Assembly: GCF_024298865.1 (NCBI RefSeq)
Contig: NZ_CP101161.1
Location: 1,447,227 to 1,511,226, forward strand
DNA length: 64,000 nt
Origin: Halorarius halobius
GTDB lineage: Archaea > Halobacteriota > Halobacteria > Halobacteriales > Haloarculaceae
Direction of reading: 5' to 3'
In this document: piece after piece, positions 15,733-24,305 of the stretch
Numbering within the stretch: position 1 is the stretch's first letter
How the letters are laid out: each line of letters begins with the position of its first letter
Program-made: the position numbers and the translations under genes
The notes under the pieces: model-generated
What the model saw: the letters and a program-made list of their open reading frames with translations, nothing else
The model's database searches: none
Told to the model about the DNA's origin: nothing

Positions 15733-16407
15733 CTACTGCTTGCAGTCACAGCCGCGGTTCTCGAGGAAGTCGCTCGCCTCGTAGGTGCTGCCACAGTCCA
15801 TGCAGGTGAACGTGACCCCGACGTACACGTGGAACTCGTCGACGTCGAGCGCGCCCTTGTCGCGGAGGCGCTCGACGGTGTCCTCGGCGACGGCGGAGGT
15901 CCGGTTGCGGAGCGACTGGATGCGGTCGTCGCTCATCTCGATGCGGTGGCGCATGTCCGACCGCTCGGTCGCGCTCCCGCGCTCGGCCTGCAGACACTGC
16001 CGCAGGTGCCGGTAGATGGTCTGGTGGGAGACGAAATCGTCGTCGACCGCCTCGATGTCGACACCCTCGCGTTCGAGGCGGTTGACCGCCCGGATGCGGT
16101 CGCTACGCGACACCGACTCCTCGGTGAGTAGCCGGTACAGGTTCGTCGTCTCGCCGTCGATGGGGTTCATCCCCGCTTCCAGCATCGCGCTCCGCAACAC
16201 CCGCTCGTTGAACTCCGTCGCCAGTTCCCGCAGGCTGTCGGGGTCCTCGGGTCGCACCCAGCGGTCCTCGAGTTCCCGGTGGATGCCCTCCAGCCCGTAC
16301 TTTCCGGCGATGCGGTCGACCTTGCAGCTACAGTCGACGCTCTCGGCTCCGTCGGCGTCCGTGCCCTCGGCCTCCTCCGACGGCGGCGCGTCGTCACTCT
16401 CGGCCAT
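15733..16407 (-). CDS. rdfA: RdfA-family protein (rod-determining factor-like)
   Basis: A 224-residue protein of the haloarchaeal RdfA family. In Haloferax the family is linked to control of rod versus plate cell shape; which paralogue this is cannot be decided, and haloarchaea often carry several. Family signs are CKVDRIAGKYGLEGIHRELE near residue 28, LRELATEFNERVLRSAMLEAGM near 60, NLYRLLTEESVSRSDRIRA, DDDFVSHQTIYRHLR near 120, and a C-terminal CMDCGSTYEASDFLENRGCDC that probably binds zinc. A GGAGGTG ribosome-binding site 5-6 bases before the ATG makes this one of the few genes here with a Shine-Dalgarno, hence a leadered transcript. The N-terminal 25 residues are acidic and disordered. 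Confidence 0.75.
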   Translation of the reverse strand: MAESDDAPPSEEAEGTDADGAESVDCSCKVDRIAGKYGLEGIHRELEDRWVRPEDPDSLRELATEFNERVLRSAMLEAGMNPIDGETTNLYRLLTEESVSRSDRIRAVNRLEREGVDIEAVDDDFVSHQTIYRHLRQCLQAERGSATERSDMRHRIEMSDDRIQSLRNRTSAVAEDTVERLRDKGALDVDEFHVYVGVTFTCMDCGSTYEASDFLENRGCDCKQ

Positions 16408-16631
16408 CAGTACCCACCTCCACAGCGTCGGCTCCCGGTGCCGGCAATCCCGGCGGGGCAGGCACGCTCGCTCGGGAACCGCCCGTTGTCATGTGGCTCA
16501 ATTCCGACTTGACCGAGTTAACACTTCTGTCTGTGTACGTTCCGGCCGCTATGGCGGTGAACACACCACCGGCGCGTCCAGTGTTGCCGGGGACGAATGG
16601 CTTTTCATCGCGACCGGACGACGGACACGGC

Positions 16632-17615
16632 ATGGAGCGAATCGTCCTGGGTAACCAGGTGTTCGAGGGGCGCAACAACGCCTACCTGTTCACCGACGGG
16701 CCGGTGACGCTCGTCGACACCGGCATCGACGCCGCCGCCGTTCGGGAGGACCTGGCGTCGGCGCTCGCCGCCGAGGGGCTGGAGTTCGCCGACGTCGAGC
16801 GGCTGTTCGTGACCCACTACCACCCCGACCACGCGGGGCTGGCGGGCTACGTCCAGCAGGCGAGCGACGCGACGGTGTACGTCCACGAGGCGGACGCGCC
16901 GCTGGTCGCCGGCGACGACGCCGAGTGGGACGCGATAGAGCGACGGCGCCGCGAGTTGTACGACGAGTGGGGGATGCCCGCCGACAAACAGCGCGAACTG
17001 ATGACGTTCTTCGAGGACGGCCCGGAGCTGTTCGGCGACCCCGCGGACGTCGAGCCCATCGCCGACGGCGACGAGTTCACCGTCGATGGCGAGCGGATGC
17101 GCGTGATTCACGCGCCGGGCCACGCCGCGGGGCTCGTCTGCTTCGCGTTCGAGGAGCGGGGCGAGATACTGACCGGCGACGCGCTGTTGCCCGTCTACAC
17201 GCCGAACGTCGGCGGCGCGGACGTCCGGGTCGACCGCCCGCTCGAGCGCTATCTCGACACGCTCGAACGGCTCGCCCAGCGGGACGACGCGCTCGCGTTC
17301 CCGGGCCACCGCGACCCCATCGAGGACCCCGCGGGGCGGGCCCGCGAGATACTCGACCACCACGAGGAGCGGGCCTTTCGCGTGCTGTCCATCCTTCGGG
17401 AGCACGGCCCCGCGGACGCGTGGACGGTCAGCGACCACCTGTTCGGCGACCTCTCGGAGGTCCACATCCTCCACGGGCCGGGCGAGGCGACGGCCCACCT
17501 CGACCACCTCGCGCGGGCCGGCGCCCTCGACCGGACCGACGAGGGGTTCGCGCTCGCGTCCGGCGTCGCGGACGCGCTCGATGCCCGTTCCGACGAGCGC
17601 TGGCGACTCACCTGA
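16632..17615 (+). CDS. MBL-fold metallo-hydrolase with C-terminal winged-helix domain
   Basis: A 327-residue protein. The metallo-beta-lactamase core has VTHYHPDHAG (HxHxDH, near residue 60), APGHAAG, TGDALLP and GHRDPI, so both zinc-site histidine/aspartate sets are present. From about residue 240, DHHEERAFRVLSILREHGPA to LDHLARAGALDRTDEGFAL forms the winged-helix tail found in LACTB2-like hydrolases. These act on thioesters, lactones or RNA; the acyl-CoA dehydrogenase 53 bases downstream makes a thioester plausible. The start at 16632 (MERIVLGNQVFEG) follows TATA-like CTTTTCAT at 16601-16608 by 28 bases; the frame is open further upstream to 16491 but that part lies before the promoter. Confidence 0.88.
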   Translation: MERIVLGNQVFEGRNNAYLFTDGPVTLVDTGIDAAAVREDLASALAAEGLEFADVERLFVTHYHPDHAGLAGYVQQASDATVYVHEADAPLVAGDDAEWDAIERRRRELYDEWGMPADKQRELMTFFEDGPELFGDPADVEPIADGDEFTVDGERMRVIHAPGHAAGLVCFAFEERGEILTGDALLPVYTPNVGGADVRVDRPLERYLDTLERLAQRDDALAFPGHRDPIEDPAGRAREILDHHEERAFRVLSILREHGPADAWTVSDHLFGDLSEVHILHGPGEATAHLDHLARAGALDRTDEGFALASGVADALDARSDERWRLT

Positions 17616-17636
17616 GCCGTCCGGCCACGAGAAACG

Positions 17637-17644
17637 CTTTTAGG
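17637..17644 (+). promoter_or_regulatory. TATA-like box for the acyl-CoA dehydrogenase at 17669
   Basis: CTTTTAGG, about 28 bases before the ATG at 17669. It shows that the dehydrogenase has its own promoter although it follows the MBL gene closely, and it fixes the start inside a reading frame that is open for more than 740 bases upstream. Confidence 0.6.
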
Positions 17645-17668
17645 CGTACCGGGCGAACGTCTCGCACT

Positions 17669-18874
17669 ATGACGACGTTTCTTGGGACCGATTTCGACCT
17701 CTCCGAGAGTCAGCGGCTGGTCCAGGAGAGCATCCGCGAAATCTGCGACGGCTACGACCACGCCTACTGGCGCCGGAAGTCGGAGAACCGGGAGTACCCC
17801 CACGAGTTCGTCGACGAACTGCTCGACAACGGCTGGCTGGGGGCGCTCGTTCCGGAGGCGTACGGCGGCGCGGGGATGGGCACCAGCGAGGCCGTCGTGA
17901 TGATGGAGGAGATAGCCGCCAACGGCGGCGGGTTCAGCGCCGCCCAGGCGGTCCACGGCGGCACCTACAACATCCTCCCCATCGTCCGCTACGGGAGCGA
18001 GGCGCTGAAAGAGGAGATACTGCCCAGCGTCGCGGCCGGCGACATCTCCGTGCAGGCGTTCTGTCTCACCGAACCGCGGTCGGGGTCGGAGTCGACGGCC
18101 ATCGAGACCCGCGCGGTCCGTGACGGCGACGAGTACGTCATCACGGGCGAGAAAATCTGGGCCTCGCGGGTCGACGTCAGCGACTACGCCATCGTCGCCA
18201 CCCGCACCACGCCCGTCGAGGAGGTCGACCACAAGTCGGAGGGGCTGTCGCTGTTCCTCGTCGACCTCGACGACGCGGCGACGCAGGGCGCGATGGCGTT
18301 CGAGGAGATTCCGAAGGCCGCAAACGAGTTCATCCACTCTTATCGCATCGAGTTCGACGGCGTCCGGGTGCCGGCACGCTACCTCATCGGCGACGAGGGC
18401 GACGGCTTCTATCAGGCGCTCGACTCGCTGAACGAGGACCGCCTCGTCACCGCCGCCGAGTGCGTCGGTCTCGGCGAACTCGCCATCGAGCGGGCCGTCG
18501 ACTACGCCTCCGAACGCTCCGTGTTCGGCCAGCCCATCGGCGCGAATCAGGCCGTCCAGCACCCGCTGGCGGAGGCGTACGCGAAGGTGCTGGGCGCGAA
18601 GTCGCTCACGCTCGACGCCGCCGAACACCTCGACGAGCGCGGGCAGAAGGAGGTGGGCGCCCGCGCGAACATCGCCAAGTATCTCGCGAGCGAGGCCTGC
18701 TTCGAGGCGGCCGACGCCGCGGTCCAGACCCACGGCGGGTTCGGCGTCGCCAAGGAGTACGACGTCGAGCGCTACTTCCGGGAGGCGCGGCTCACCCGCC
18801 TCGTCCCCATCACGCAGGAACTCGTGTTGAACTACGTCGGCGAGAAGGTGCTCGAACTCCCGCGGTCGTACTGA
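17669..18874 (+). CDS. Acyl-CoA dehydrogenase family protein
   Basis: A 401-residue FAD-dependent acyl-CoA dehydrogenase. N-terminal helices LSESQRLVQESIREIC; substrate/flavin segment SVQAFCLTEPRSGSES near residue 128; GEKIWASRVDVSDYAIV near 163; YASERSVFGQPIGANQAVQHPLAEA near 280; HGGFGVAKEYDVERYFREARL near 355. At the position where SCAD/MCAD carry the catalytic glutamate (E-G-T), this protein reads VPITQELVLNYV, so the base must lie elsewhere; the C-terminus LELPRSY is typical of a bacterial/haloarchaeal subgroup of this family. It shares only general similarity with the dehydrogenase at 13416. Substrate unknown. Confidence 0.91.
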   Translation: MTTFLGTDFDLSESQRLVQESIREICDGYDHAYWRRKSENREYPHEFVDELLDNGWLGALVPEAYGGAGMGTSEAVVMMEEIAANGGGFSAAQAVHGGTYNILPIVRYGSEALKEEILPSVAAGDISVQAFCLTEPRSGSESTAIETRAVRDGDEYVITGEKIWASRVDVSDYAIVATRTTPVEEVDHKSEGLSLFLVDLDDAATQGAMAFEEIPKAANEFIHSYRIEFDGVRVPARYLIGDEGDGFYQALDSLNEDRLVTAAECVGLGELAIERAVDYASERSVFGQPIGANQAVQHPLAEAYAKVLGAKSLTLDAAEHLDERGQKEVGARANIAKYLASEACFEAADAAVQTHGGFGVAKEYDVERYFREARLTRLVPITQELVLNYVGEKVLELPRSY

Positions 18875-18875
18875 C

Positions 18876-19424
18876 TCACAGCGCCGCGTCCTCGGGCTCC
18901 CAGCCGATGAACGCGTCGGCCTCCAGCGGCAGTTCGAACGCGAACCCGATGTGGGTCACGGCGACGTAGTGGCCCGCCAACAGCGCGACGCCGGCCACCG
19001 TCTCCGTACCGACCTCCGATTCGAGCGCGTCGTGGATTCCGTCGGTAACCGCCCGACGAGCGAACGCGTGGCCGTACTCCGCGAACGCCCGGTCCCGCGG
19101 GTCGTCGATGTCGTCGAACGCCTCGCGGCCGACGGCCCGTATCAGGTCGCCCTCGACGCCCTCGCCGTGGGCCAGCGGCGCGTGGATGTTCCACTCGTAG
19201 CGGGACTCGAGCGCCCGGATGACGCCGAGCACGACGAGTTCGCGCTCCCGGTCGGCGAACCCGCCCTCCTCCCAGAGGACGGTGCCGTGTTTCATGTACG
19301 ACTTCAGCCCCGCCGGGTGGTTCGCCATCGACCGGTAGAGGTTGATGTCGCCCCGCTCGTCGCCCAGCAGGTACGCGTAATCGTCGGACAGGTCGGCCTG
19401 GTCGAGAAGTGGCACGCGTGCCAT
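18876..19424 (-). CDS. Carboxymuconolactone decarboxylase family protein
   Basis: A 182-residue AhpD/carboxymuconolactone decarboxylase-like helical protein. The central helix DRERELVVLGVIRALESRYEWNIHAPLA matches the family core, with the E-x2-W-x2-H pattern, but the redox CxxC of AhpD is absent, so it is not a peroxidase partner. Genes of this group often accompany aromatic or acyl-CoA catabolic genes with undefined roles. A minus-strand GCTTTTT at 19449-19455 is 27 bases upstream of the ATG. It is convergent with the acyl-CoA dehydrogenase, one base after its stop codon. Confidence 0.82.
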   Translation of the reverse strand: MARVPLLDQADLSDDYAYLLGDERGDINLYRSMANHPAGLKSYMKHGTVLWEEGGFADRERELVVLGVIRALESRYEWNIHAPLAHGEGVEGDLIRAVGREAFDDIDDPRDRAFAEYGHAFARRAVTDGIHDALESEVGTETVAGVALLAGHYVAVTHIGFAFELPLEADAFIGWEPEDAAL

Positions 19425-19493
19425 ACCGTATCCCCCGTCCGGGTGGGCAAAAAGCTATCTCCGGCGGTGACTCGTGCCATGGTCCGCCTGCGG

Positions 19494-19895
19494 TCAGTCC
19501 GCGAACGCTTCGAGCGCCTCCCGCACCGGGTCGGGGAGCGGCCGCGGCTCGAACGTCTCCATGTCGACGGCGACCATCGTCACCGTCGTCTCGAACGCGT
19601 CCTCGCCGTCGACCCGGCCGGTCGCGCTGTAGACGACCGACTGCTCGGTGAGTTCGGGGACGAGTTCTATCTCGACGACGTCGCCGTACTCCACGGGGGC
19701 GAGATACGTCGTCTCGGCGTTGACGATGGGCATGCTCCACCCTTCGCTGTCGATGAGCCGGTGGAACGGAAACCCCGCGTCGTTCATCAGGTCCTCGGTC
19801 GCGTGCTGGACGGCCTCGAACGCTCTCGGGTAGTAGATGATGCCCGCCCGGTCGACGTCGCCGAACCGGACGCGCCACTCGTGGGTGTACCCCAT
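19494..19895 (-). CDS. 4-hydroxybenzoyl-CoA thioesterase-type acyl-CoA thioesterase
   Basis: A 133-residue hot-dog thioesterase. The N-terminus HEWRVRFGDVDRAGIIYYPRAFE has the catalytic aspartate of the 4HBT/YbgC type (VRFGDVDRAG), and the strand TYLAPVEYGDVVEIELV follows as expected. The ATG at 19895 overlaps the stop codon of the upstream CocE-type hydrolase by one base (TGATG), so the two are translationally coupled. The pair suggests that an ester or acyl product of the hydrolase is later handled as a CoA thioester. Confidence 0.88.
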   Translation of the reverse strand: MGYTHEWRVRFGDVDRAGIIYYPRAFEAVQHATEDLMNDAGFPFHRLIDSEGWSMPIVNAETTYLAPVEYGDVVEIELVPELTEQSVVYSATGRVDGEDAFETTVTMVAVDMETFEPRPLPDPVREALEAFAD

Positions 19896-21619
19896 CACTC
19901 CACCACCGGCAGGCTCAGCCGCGAGGGGTGGTCGGCGTCGTGGAACACCTGCTGGGTCGCAACCTGCATCTCCTCGGCGTCGGCCACCGCGGGCGTCGTC
20001 TCGACGTTGCAGTTGCGGTCGTACTTCGGGAAGTTGCTGCTGGACACCTCCAGCCTGACGCGGTGGCCCGGCTCGAAGGTGTGGGCGACGTGGCCCAACT
20101 CGACGGGCACCTCGACCGTCTCGCCCGGCTCCATGAACGTCGGCTCCGTCTCCGACTCGCGGTAGCGCGCTCGTTTGATGCCCTCCGCGACGTTGGCACA
20201 GTAGCCGTCCGGATCGACGTCGACGAGCTTCGCCGTGAAATCCGTGTCCGGCGCCGATGAGGCGACGTACAGCGTCGACGTGACCGGGCCGGCGACGGTG
20301 AGCGGCTCCGTCAGCCGCGGCGACGTGTACACGAGCACGTCGTCGCGCTCCTCGACGCCCGACTGGTCGGTGATGCCGCCGTCCTGGATGGACGCCATCA
20401 GCGTCCGCCCGCCACGGGAGGGGACCGGGTCCGCGGGGTCGTACTCGTAGCTGTCGGGCGGCCCCTCGCCGGGCGTCTCGACCAGGCGGCCGTCGCCGTG
20501 GCGGGAGTTGGCGGCGCCGCCGCTGTCGAGATACCACGCCGTCGAGTCCGGGTCCGGGGGCCACGCGTCGGCCGTCTCCCACGACTCCGCGCCCACGTCG
20601 AAGTAGCGGACGCCCGGGATGTCGGGCGCCTCGCCCTCCACGAGCCAGGCGTCGAGCCACTCGAACGCCTCGCTGTTGAGGATGGCCGGCCCGCTGACCG
20701 CCCGCGGGCCGAACTCCCGGTCGCCCACCTTGCTCATCGTGATGGACATCGGCGCCTCGTGGTCCCACGGGCCGACGACGAGATGCTGGTTCGCCCGTGC
20801 CTCGTCGGTCGCCTCGGAGGCGATGGCGTCGTAGAGGTCGAACTCGCCGCGGGCGAACACGTCGTACCAGCCGGTGACGTGTAACACGGGCACGTCGACG
20901 CTGTCGGCGCTGGCCGCGAGGTCGATCCCCTCCCAGTAGTCGTCGTACGAGGGGTGGTCGAGCCACTCCTGCCAGTAGGGCGCGACCCCGGAGTCGAACA
21001 GCGGGATGTCGGTCAGCGGGAGCGTCTCGGCGGCCGCCTCGGGGTCGCTCGCGGCGGCCATCAGCGCCCGCTTGGCCGCGCCGATGTCTTCCGAAGAGAG
21101 GTCGGCCTTCCCGAGCGCGTCCCACGAGAGGTTCGTGCCGAACATGAGGTTGAACCCGAGTTCGAACGCGCCGCCGCTGTACACCCAGCCGTCGTGGAGG
21201 TCGCCCGCCGTGAACCCCACCAGCGCACACTCGAGGTGTGGTGGGTCGGCCACGACGGCCGACATCGCCGTCACGCCGAGATACGAGGTGCCGACGACGC
21301 CGACGTTGCCGTCACACCAGTCCTGCTCGGCGGTCCACTCGACGGCGTCGTAGCCGTCCTCGCGTTCGTTGACGAACGGCTCCCAGTCTCCCTCGGAGTT
21401 GAGCCGCCCCCGGATGTCCTGGACGACGACGGCGTAGCCGTGTTCGGCGGCCTCGACCGGCCGGAACATCGTCTCGCCGACGTGTGACTTCCCGTACGGC
21501 GAGCGCAAGAGGAGTGCCGGATGCGTCCCGTCGTCGTCGGGTCGGTACACGTCGGTCGCCAACTCGGTGCCGTCGCGGGTCTCGACACCCACGTCTCGCT
21601 CGACAGTGATGCGAGCCAT
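19895..21619 (-). CDS. CocE/NonD family hydrolase (X-Pro dipeptidyl-peptidase-like)
   Basis: A 574-residue serine hydrolase. The first domain is alpha/beta with the nucleophile in VVGTSYLGVTA (GxSYxG, near residue 115), the acid in VTGWYDVF and the base in VVGPWDHEAP. The C-terminal jelly-roll domain begins near residue 360 and contains LTVAGPVTSTLYVASS, as in cocaine esterase and glutaryl-7-ACA acylase. It probably cleaves an ester or amide of a small molecule. No signal peptide is seen, so it is cytoplasmic. The start is the ATG at 21619 (MARITVERDVGVETRDG), 27 bases after minus-strand CTATAAG at 21643-21649. It is coupled to the thioesterase by a TGATG overlap. Confidence 0.92.
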   Translation of the reverse strand: MARITVERDVGVETRDGTELATDVYRPDDDGTHPALLLRSPYGKSHVGETMFRPVEAAEHGYAVVVQDIRGRLNSEGDWEPFVNEREDGYDAVEWTAEQDWCDGNVGVVGTSYLGVTAMSAVVADPPHLECALVGFTAGDLHDGWVYSGGAFELGFNLMFGTNLSWDALGKADLSSEDIGAAKRALMAAASDPEAAAETLPLTDIPLFDSGVAPYWQEWLDHPSYDDYWEGIDLAASADSVDVPVLHVTGWYDVFARGEFDLYDAIASEATDEARANQHLVVGPWDHEAPMSITMSKVGDREFGPRAVSGPAILNSEAFEWLDAWLVEGEAPDIPGVRYFDVGAESWETADAWPPDPDSTAWYLDSGGAANSRHGDGRLVETPGEGPPDSYEYDPADPVPSRGGRTLMASIQDGGITDQSGVEERDDVLVYTSPRLTEPLTVAGPVTSTLYVASSAPDTDFTAKLVDVDPDGYCANVAEGIKRARYRESETEPTFMEPGETVEVPVELGHVAHTFEPGHRVRLEVSSSNFPKYDRNCNVETTPAVADAEEMQVATQQVFHDADHPSRLSLPVVE

Positions 21620-21684
21620 ACGGGTAGCTAGCAAACCGGCACCTTATAGTTACGGTCGCGTCGGTCGGTGACGGCGCCGTCGGC

Positions 21685-22023
21685 TCAGATGCGGACGCGA
21701 ATCTCGTCGTCGACGACCGTGACGTCGTACTTGCGGACGCGGGTGTTCTCGCTGAACACCGCCCGCCCGGAGTCGAGGTCGAACCGCCAGCCGTGGAACG
21801 GACACGACAGGACCGTCTTCTCGCAGTCCTCGCCGTCGCAGTCGCGCGTGCTCGTCTCGATGGGCCCCTGTGCGACGGGCGCGCCCATGTGCGGACACGA
21901 GTTGCGGACCGCGTGGTACGTCCCGTCCTGGTTGATGACCGCCACCTCGGTACCCTTGATGTCGAAGAACTTCCGCTCACCCGGGGGTATCTCCGAGGTG
22001 TCGGCGACCGTCACTTCCTCCAT
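21685..22023 (-). CDS. Rieske 2Fe-2S ferredoxin-like protein
   Basis: A 112-residue single Rieske domain. The cluster ligands are CPHMGA (Cys43, His45) and CPFHGW (Cys74, His77). Between them lies an insertion with two additional cysteines (Cys62 and Cys67), which is not part of the minimal Rieske pattern and could form a disulfide. Soluble single-domain proteins like this carry electrons to oxygenases. No oxygenase alpha subunit is adjacent, so its partner is unknown. The start at 22023 (MEEVTVADTSEIPPGE) is the family-like one; a TATA-like GCTTTACG lies at about 22049-22056 on the minus strand. Confidence 0.9.
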   Translation of the reverse strand: MEEVTVADTSEIPPGERKFFDIKGTEVAVINQDGTYHAVRNSCPHMGAPVAQGPIETSTRDCDGEDCEKTVLSCPFHGWRFDLDSGRAVFSENTRVRKYDVTVVDDEIRVRI

Positions 22024-22123
22024 GCACGCCCATAGCCTGACCCCAATCGTAAAGCTTGTGCTTGTTACACGCACTCACGACCCGCCGACGGCGACGGGGT
22101 CACTCGGCGAGCGCGGCGTCGGC

Positions 22124-23278
22124 TCAGCCGTCGAGCAGTAGCACCAGCCCCGCCCCGCCCACCCCGAGCGCCGCGTAGACGGCGAACGTCCCGGTCCACG
22201 AGACGGTCTCGATGAGCCAGCCGCCCAGGGCGGGCGAGACGATGATGCCCGAAAACGAGATGGAGGTGAACACGGTGAGGCTGGTGCCTTCCGTCCCCTC
22301 GCTGGCGAGTTGCTGGACGTAGACGAAGAACACCCCGGAGCTCAACTGGAGCAGGAGGCCGGCCGCCAGAAGCGCCAGCGCGTACGCCACCAGCGTCCCG
22401 GCATCGAGGATGACGGCGAACCCGGGGACGGCACCCACGAGCGAGGCGACGATGACCGGTCGTGACCGGTCAATGCGGTCGGAGAGCCAGCCGCCGACCG
22501 GCCGTGCGACGATGCCCGTCAGCGGCACCAGCGCCGTCAGGGCGCCGGCGCTCGCCAGCGGGAGCGCCAGCACGTCCCGGGCGTAGGTGGGGAGCCACGA
22601 GTTGAGGAAGATGTACAGCAGGTACCACGCGAACGAGGCGGCCGACAGCACCAGCACCGGCCGGTTGCGGAGCGCGGCGACGAACTCGCCGACGGAGAGG
22701 CGGCGGTCGTTGCGAAGCGGCCCCGTCGAGACGAGCGCGAACAGGCCGAAGCCGGCGACGGCGACGAGGGGGTACGCGAGGAACACGGCCTGCCAGCCGA
22801 ACGTCGCGGCGACCAGCGGGCTGGCGGCCTGCCCGACGACGAACCCGGCGGGGGCGCTGACGACGAACAGGCTGGTCGCGAGCCCCTGGCGGTCGGCGGG
22901 GAACACCTGCCCGACGATGCTGGTGGCGACGATGAACCCGAACCCGCTGGCGGTGCCGGCCAGAAAGCGGCCGGCGAGGAAGCCGACGAACCCCGACGGC
23001 ACCAGCGCGACGGCCGCGAGCAGGACGAACAGCCCGGTCGCGGCGCCGAGCAACCGTCGGCTGTCGTAGCGGTCCAGCAGGAGGCCGCCGGGTATCTGCA
23101 ACAGGACGGTCCCGGCGACGGTGGCGCTGATGGCCAGTCCCGCGTCGGTGGTGGCGACGCCGAACGCGTCGCCTAGAAGCGGTGCGACGCTGGCAGGGGC
23201 GATGGCGTAGGCGTTCCCCCCGAGCGAGACGACGAAACAGCCGGCGAGGACGAGCCACGGCCGGCGCTGTCGGGTCAT
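22124..23278 (-). CDS. MFS transporter
   Basis: A 384-residue major facilitator protein with about 12 membrane segments. It begins with a short tail TRQRRPWLVLAGCFVVSLGG and has the loop motif GGLLLDRYDSRR near residue 68. A second loop GGWLSDRIDRSRP near residue 270 mirrors the first, showing the internal repeat. It resembles the MFS protein at 5176 in several segments, including the ASAPAGFVIGQ / VSAPAGFVVGQ region, so the two probably share ancestry. A TATA-like minus-strand AGGCTTTGG (about 23299-23307) is 26 bases upstream. It is divergent from the LLM oxidoreductase at 23374. Confidence 0.9.
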   Translation of the reverse strand: MTRQRRPWLVLAGCFVVSLGGNAYAIAPASVAPLLGDAFGVATTDAGLAISATVAGTVLLQIPGGLLLDRYDSRRLLGAATGLFVLLAAVALVPSGFVGFLAGRFLAGTASGFGFIVATSIVGQVFPADRQGLATSLFVVSAPAGFVVGQAASPLVAATFGWQAVFLAYPLVAVAGFGLFALVSTGPLRNDRRLSVGEFVAALRNRPVLVLSAASFAWYLLYIFLNSWLPTYARDVLALPLASAGALTALVPLTGIVARPVGGWLSDRIDRSRPVIVASLVGAVPGFAVILDAGTLVAYALALLAAGLLLQLSSGVFFVYVQQLASEGTEGTSLTVFTSISFSGIIVSPALGGWLIETVSWTGTFAVYAALGVGGAGLVLLLDG

Positions 23279-23373
23279 ACCCGGTGCTCCCCGCGAGGGA
23301 CCAAAGCCTTGGGGGACTCCGGCACCCCCGACAGCGCCGTCAGGGCTTTGCCCCGGGCCTCCGTGGGAGTGGT

Positions 23374-24252
23374 ATGCGCATCGGCACCCTGTTCCCGCCG
23401 GACGTCGGCACGGACCGCGACACCATCGACGCGTTCGTGTCGACGGCGGAGTCGCGCGGCTTCGACCACCTGCTCAGCTACGACCACGTCCTCGGGGCGA
23501 GCCCCGACCGCCCCGGCGGCTGGGACGGGTTCTACGACCACACCGACCCGTTCCACGAGCCGTTCACGACGCTGTCGTACGTCGCGGGCCGCACCGACGA
23601 CATCGACCTGATGACGGGCGTGCTCGTCCTCCCACAGCGGCAGACGGCGCTGGTCGCCAAGCAGGCGGCCGAACTCGACCTGTTGAGCGAGGGCCGCCTC
23701 CGGCTCGGGGTCGGCGTCGGCTGGAACCACGTCGAGTACGAGGCGCTCGGGCAGTCGTTCGAGTCCCGCGGCGCCCGCATCGAGGAGCAGGTCGAACTCC
23801 TCCGGGCGCTGTGGACCGACGAACTGGTCGCGTTCGACGGCGAGTTCCACAGCGTGCCCGACGCGGGCATCAACCCACTGCCGACCCAGCGGCCCATCCC
23901 GCTGTGGATGGGCGGGGCCGCACCCCCCGTCCTCGACCGGGCGGGGCGGACGGCCGACGGCTGGCTCCCGCTGGGCCCGCCGAACGACGAGCGGCGCGAG
24001 GAGCTGTCGGCCGTCCGCGAGGCCGCCGAAGAGGCGGGGCGTGACCCCGACGAGGTCGGCGTCCACGGTCAGCTTCCGCTGGACCCCGACCGACCCGAGC
24101 AGTGGCTCCGGGGCGTCGAGAACTGGGACGCGTTCGGCGCGAGCCACCTGACCGTCACGACGACGCGGGCGGAGCTTGGCCCCGGCGAGCACGAGCGGCT
24201 CGTCGCCCGGTTCGCCGACGAACTGGCCGACGCCGGCCGGTCGCTCGACTGA
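23374..24252 (+). CDS. LLM class F420/flavin-dependent oxidoreductase
   Basis: A 292-residue luciferase-like oxidoreductase of the TIGR03619-like subgroup. Segments: MRIGTLFPPDVGTDRDTID, FDHLLSYDHVLG near residue 32, DLMTGVLVLPQRQTALVAKQ near 80, GRLRLGVGVGWNHVEYEALG near 108 and IPLWMGGAAPPVLDRAG near 172. F420 use is common for this subgroup in haloarchaea but not proven by sequence alone. The frame is open back to 23182 with an Arg-rich extension, so the ATG at 23374 is the start. It is 53 bases upstream of the amidohydrolase gene, which has its own promoter. It is related to the LLM protein at 32324. Confidence 0.9.
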   Translation: MRIGTLFPPDVGTDRDTIDAFVSTAESRGFDHLLSYDHVLGASPDRPGGWDGFYDHTDPFHEPFTTLSYVAGRTDDIDLMTGVLVLPQRQTALVAKQAAELDLLSEGRLRLGVGVGWNHVEYEALGQSFESRGARIEEQVELLRALWTDELVAFDGEFHSVPDAGINPLPTQRPIPLWMGGAAPPVLDRAGRTADGWLPLGPPNDERREELSAVREAAEEAGRDPDEVGVHGQLPLDPDRPEQWLRGVENWDAFGASHLTVTTTRAELGPGEHERLVARFADELADAGRSLD

Positions 24253-24272
24253 CCGTGGTGAGGCCTGCCAAC

Positions 24273-24280
24273 CTTTAAGA
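24273..24280 (+). promoter_or_regulatory. TATA-like box for the amidohydrolase at 24306
   Basis: CTTTAAGA, about 30 bases before the ATG at 24306, in the short gap after the LLM oxidoreductase stop codon. Confidence 0.55.
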
Positions 24281-24305
24281 TGGAGTCGGCCCTGTTTCGA
24301 GACAC

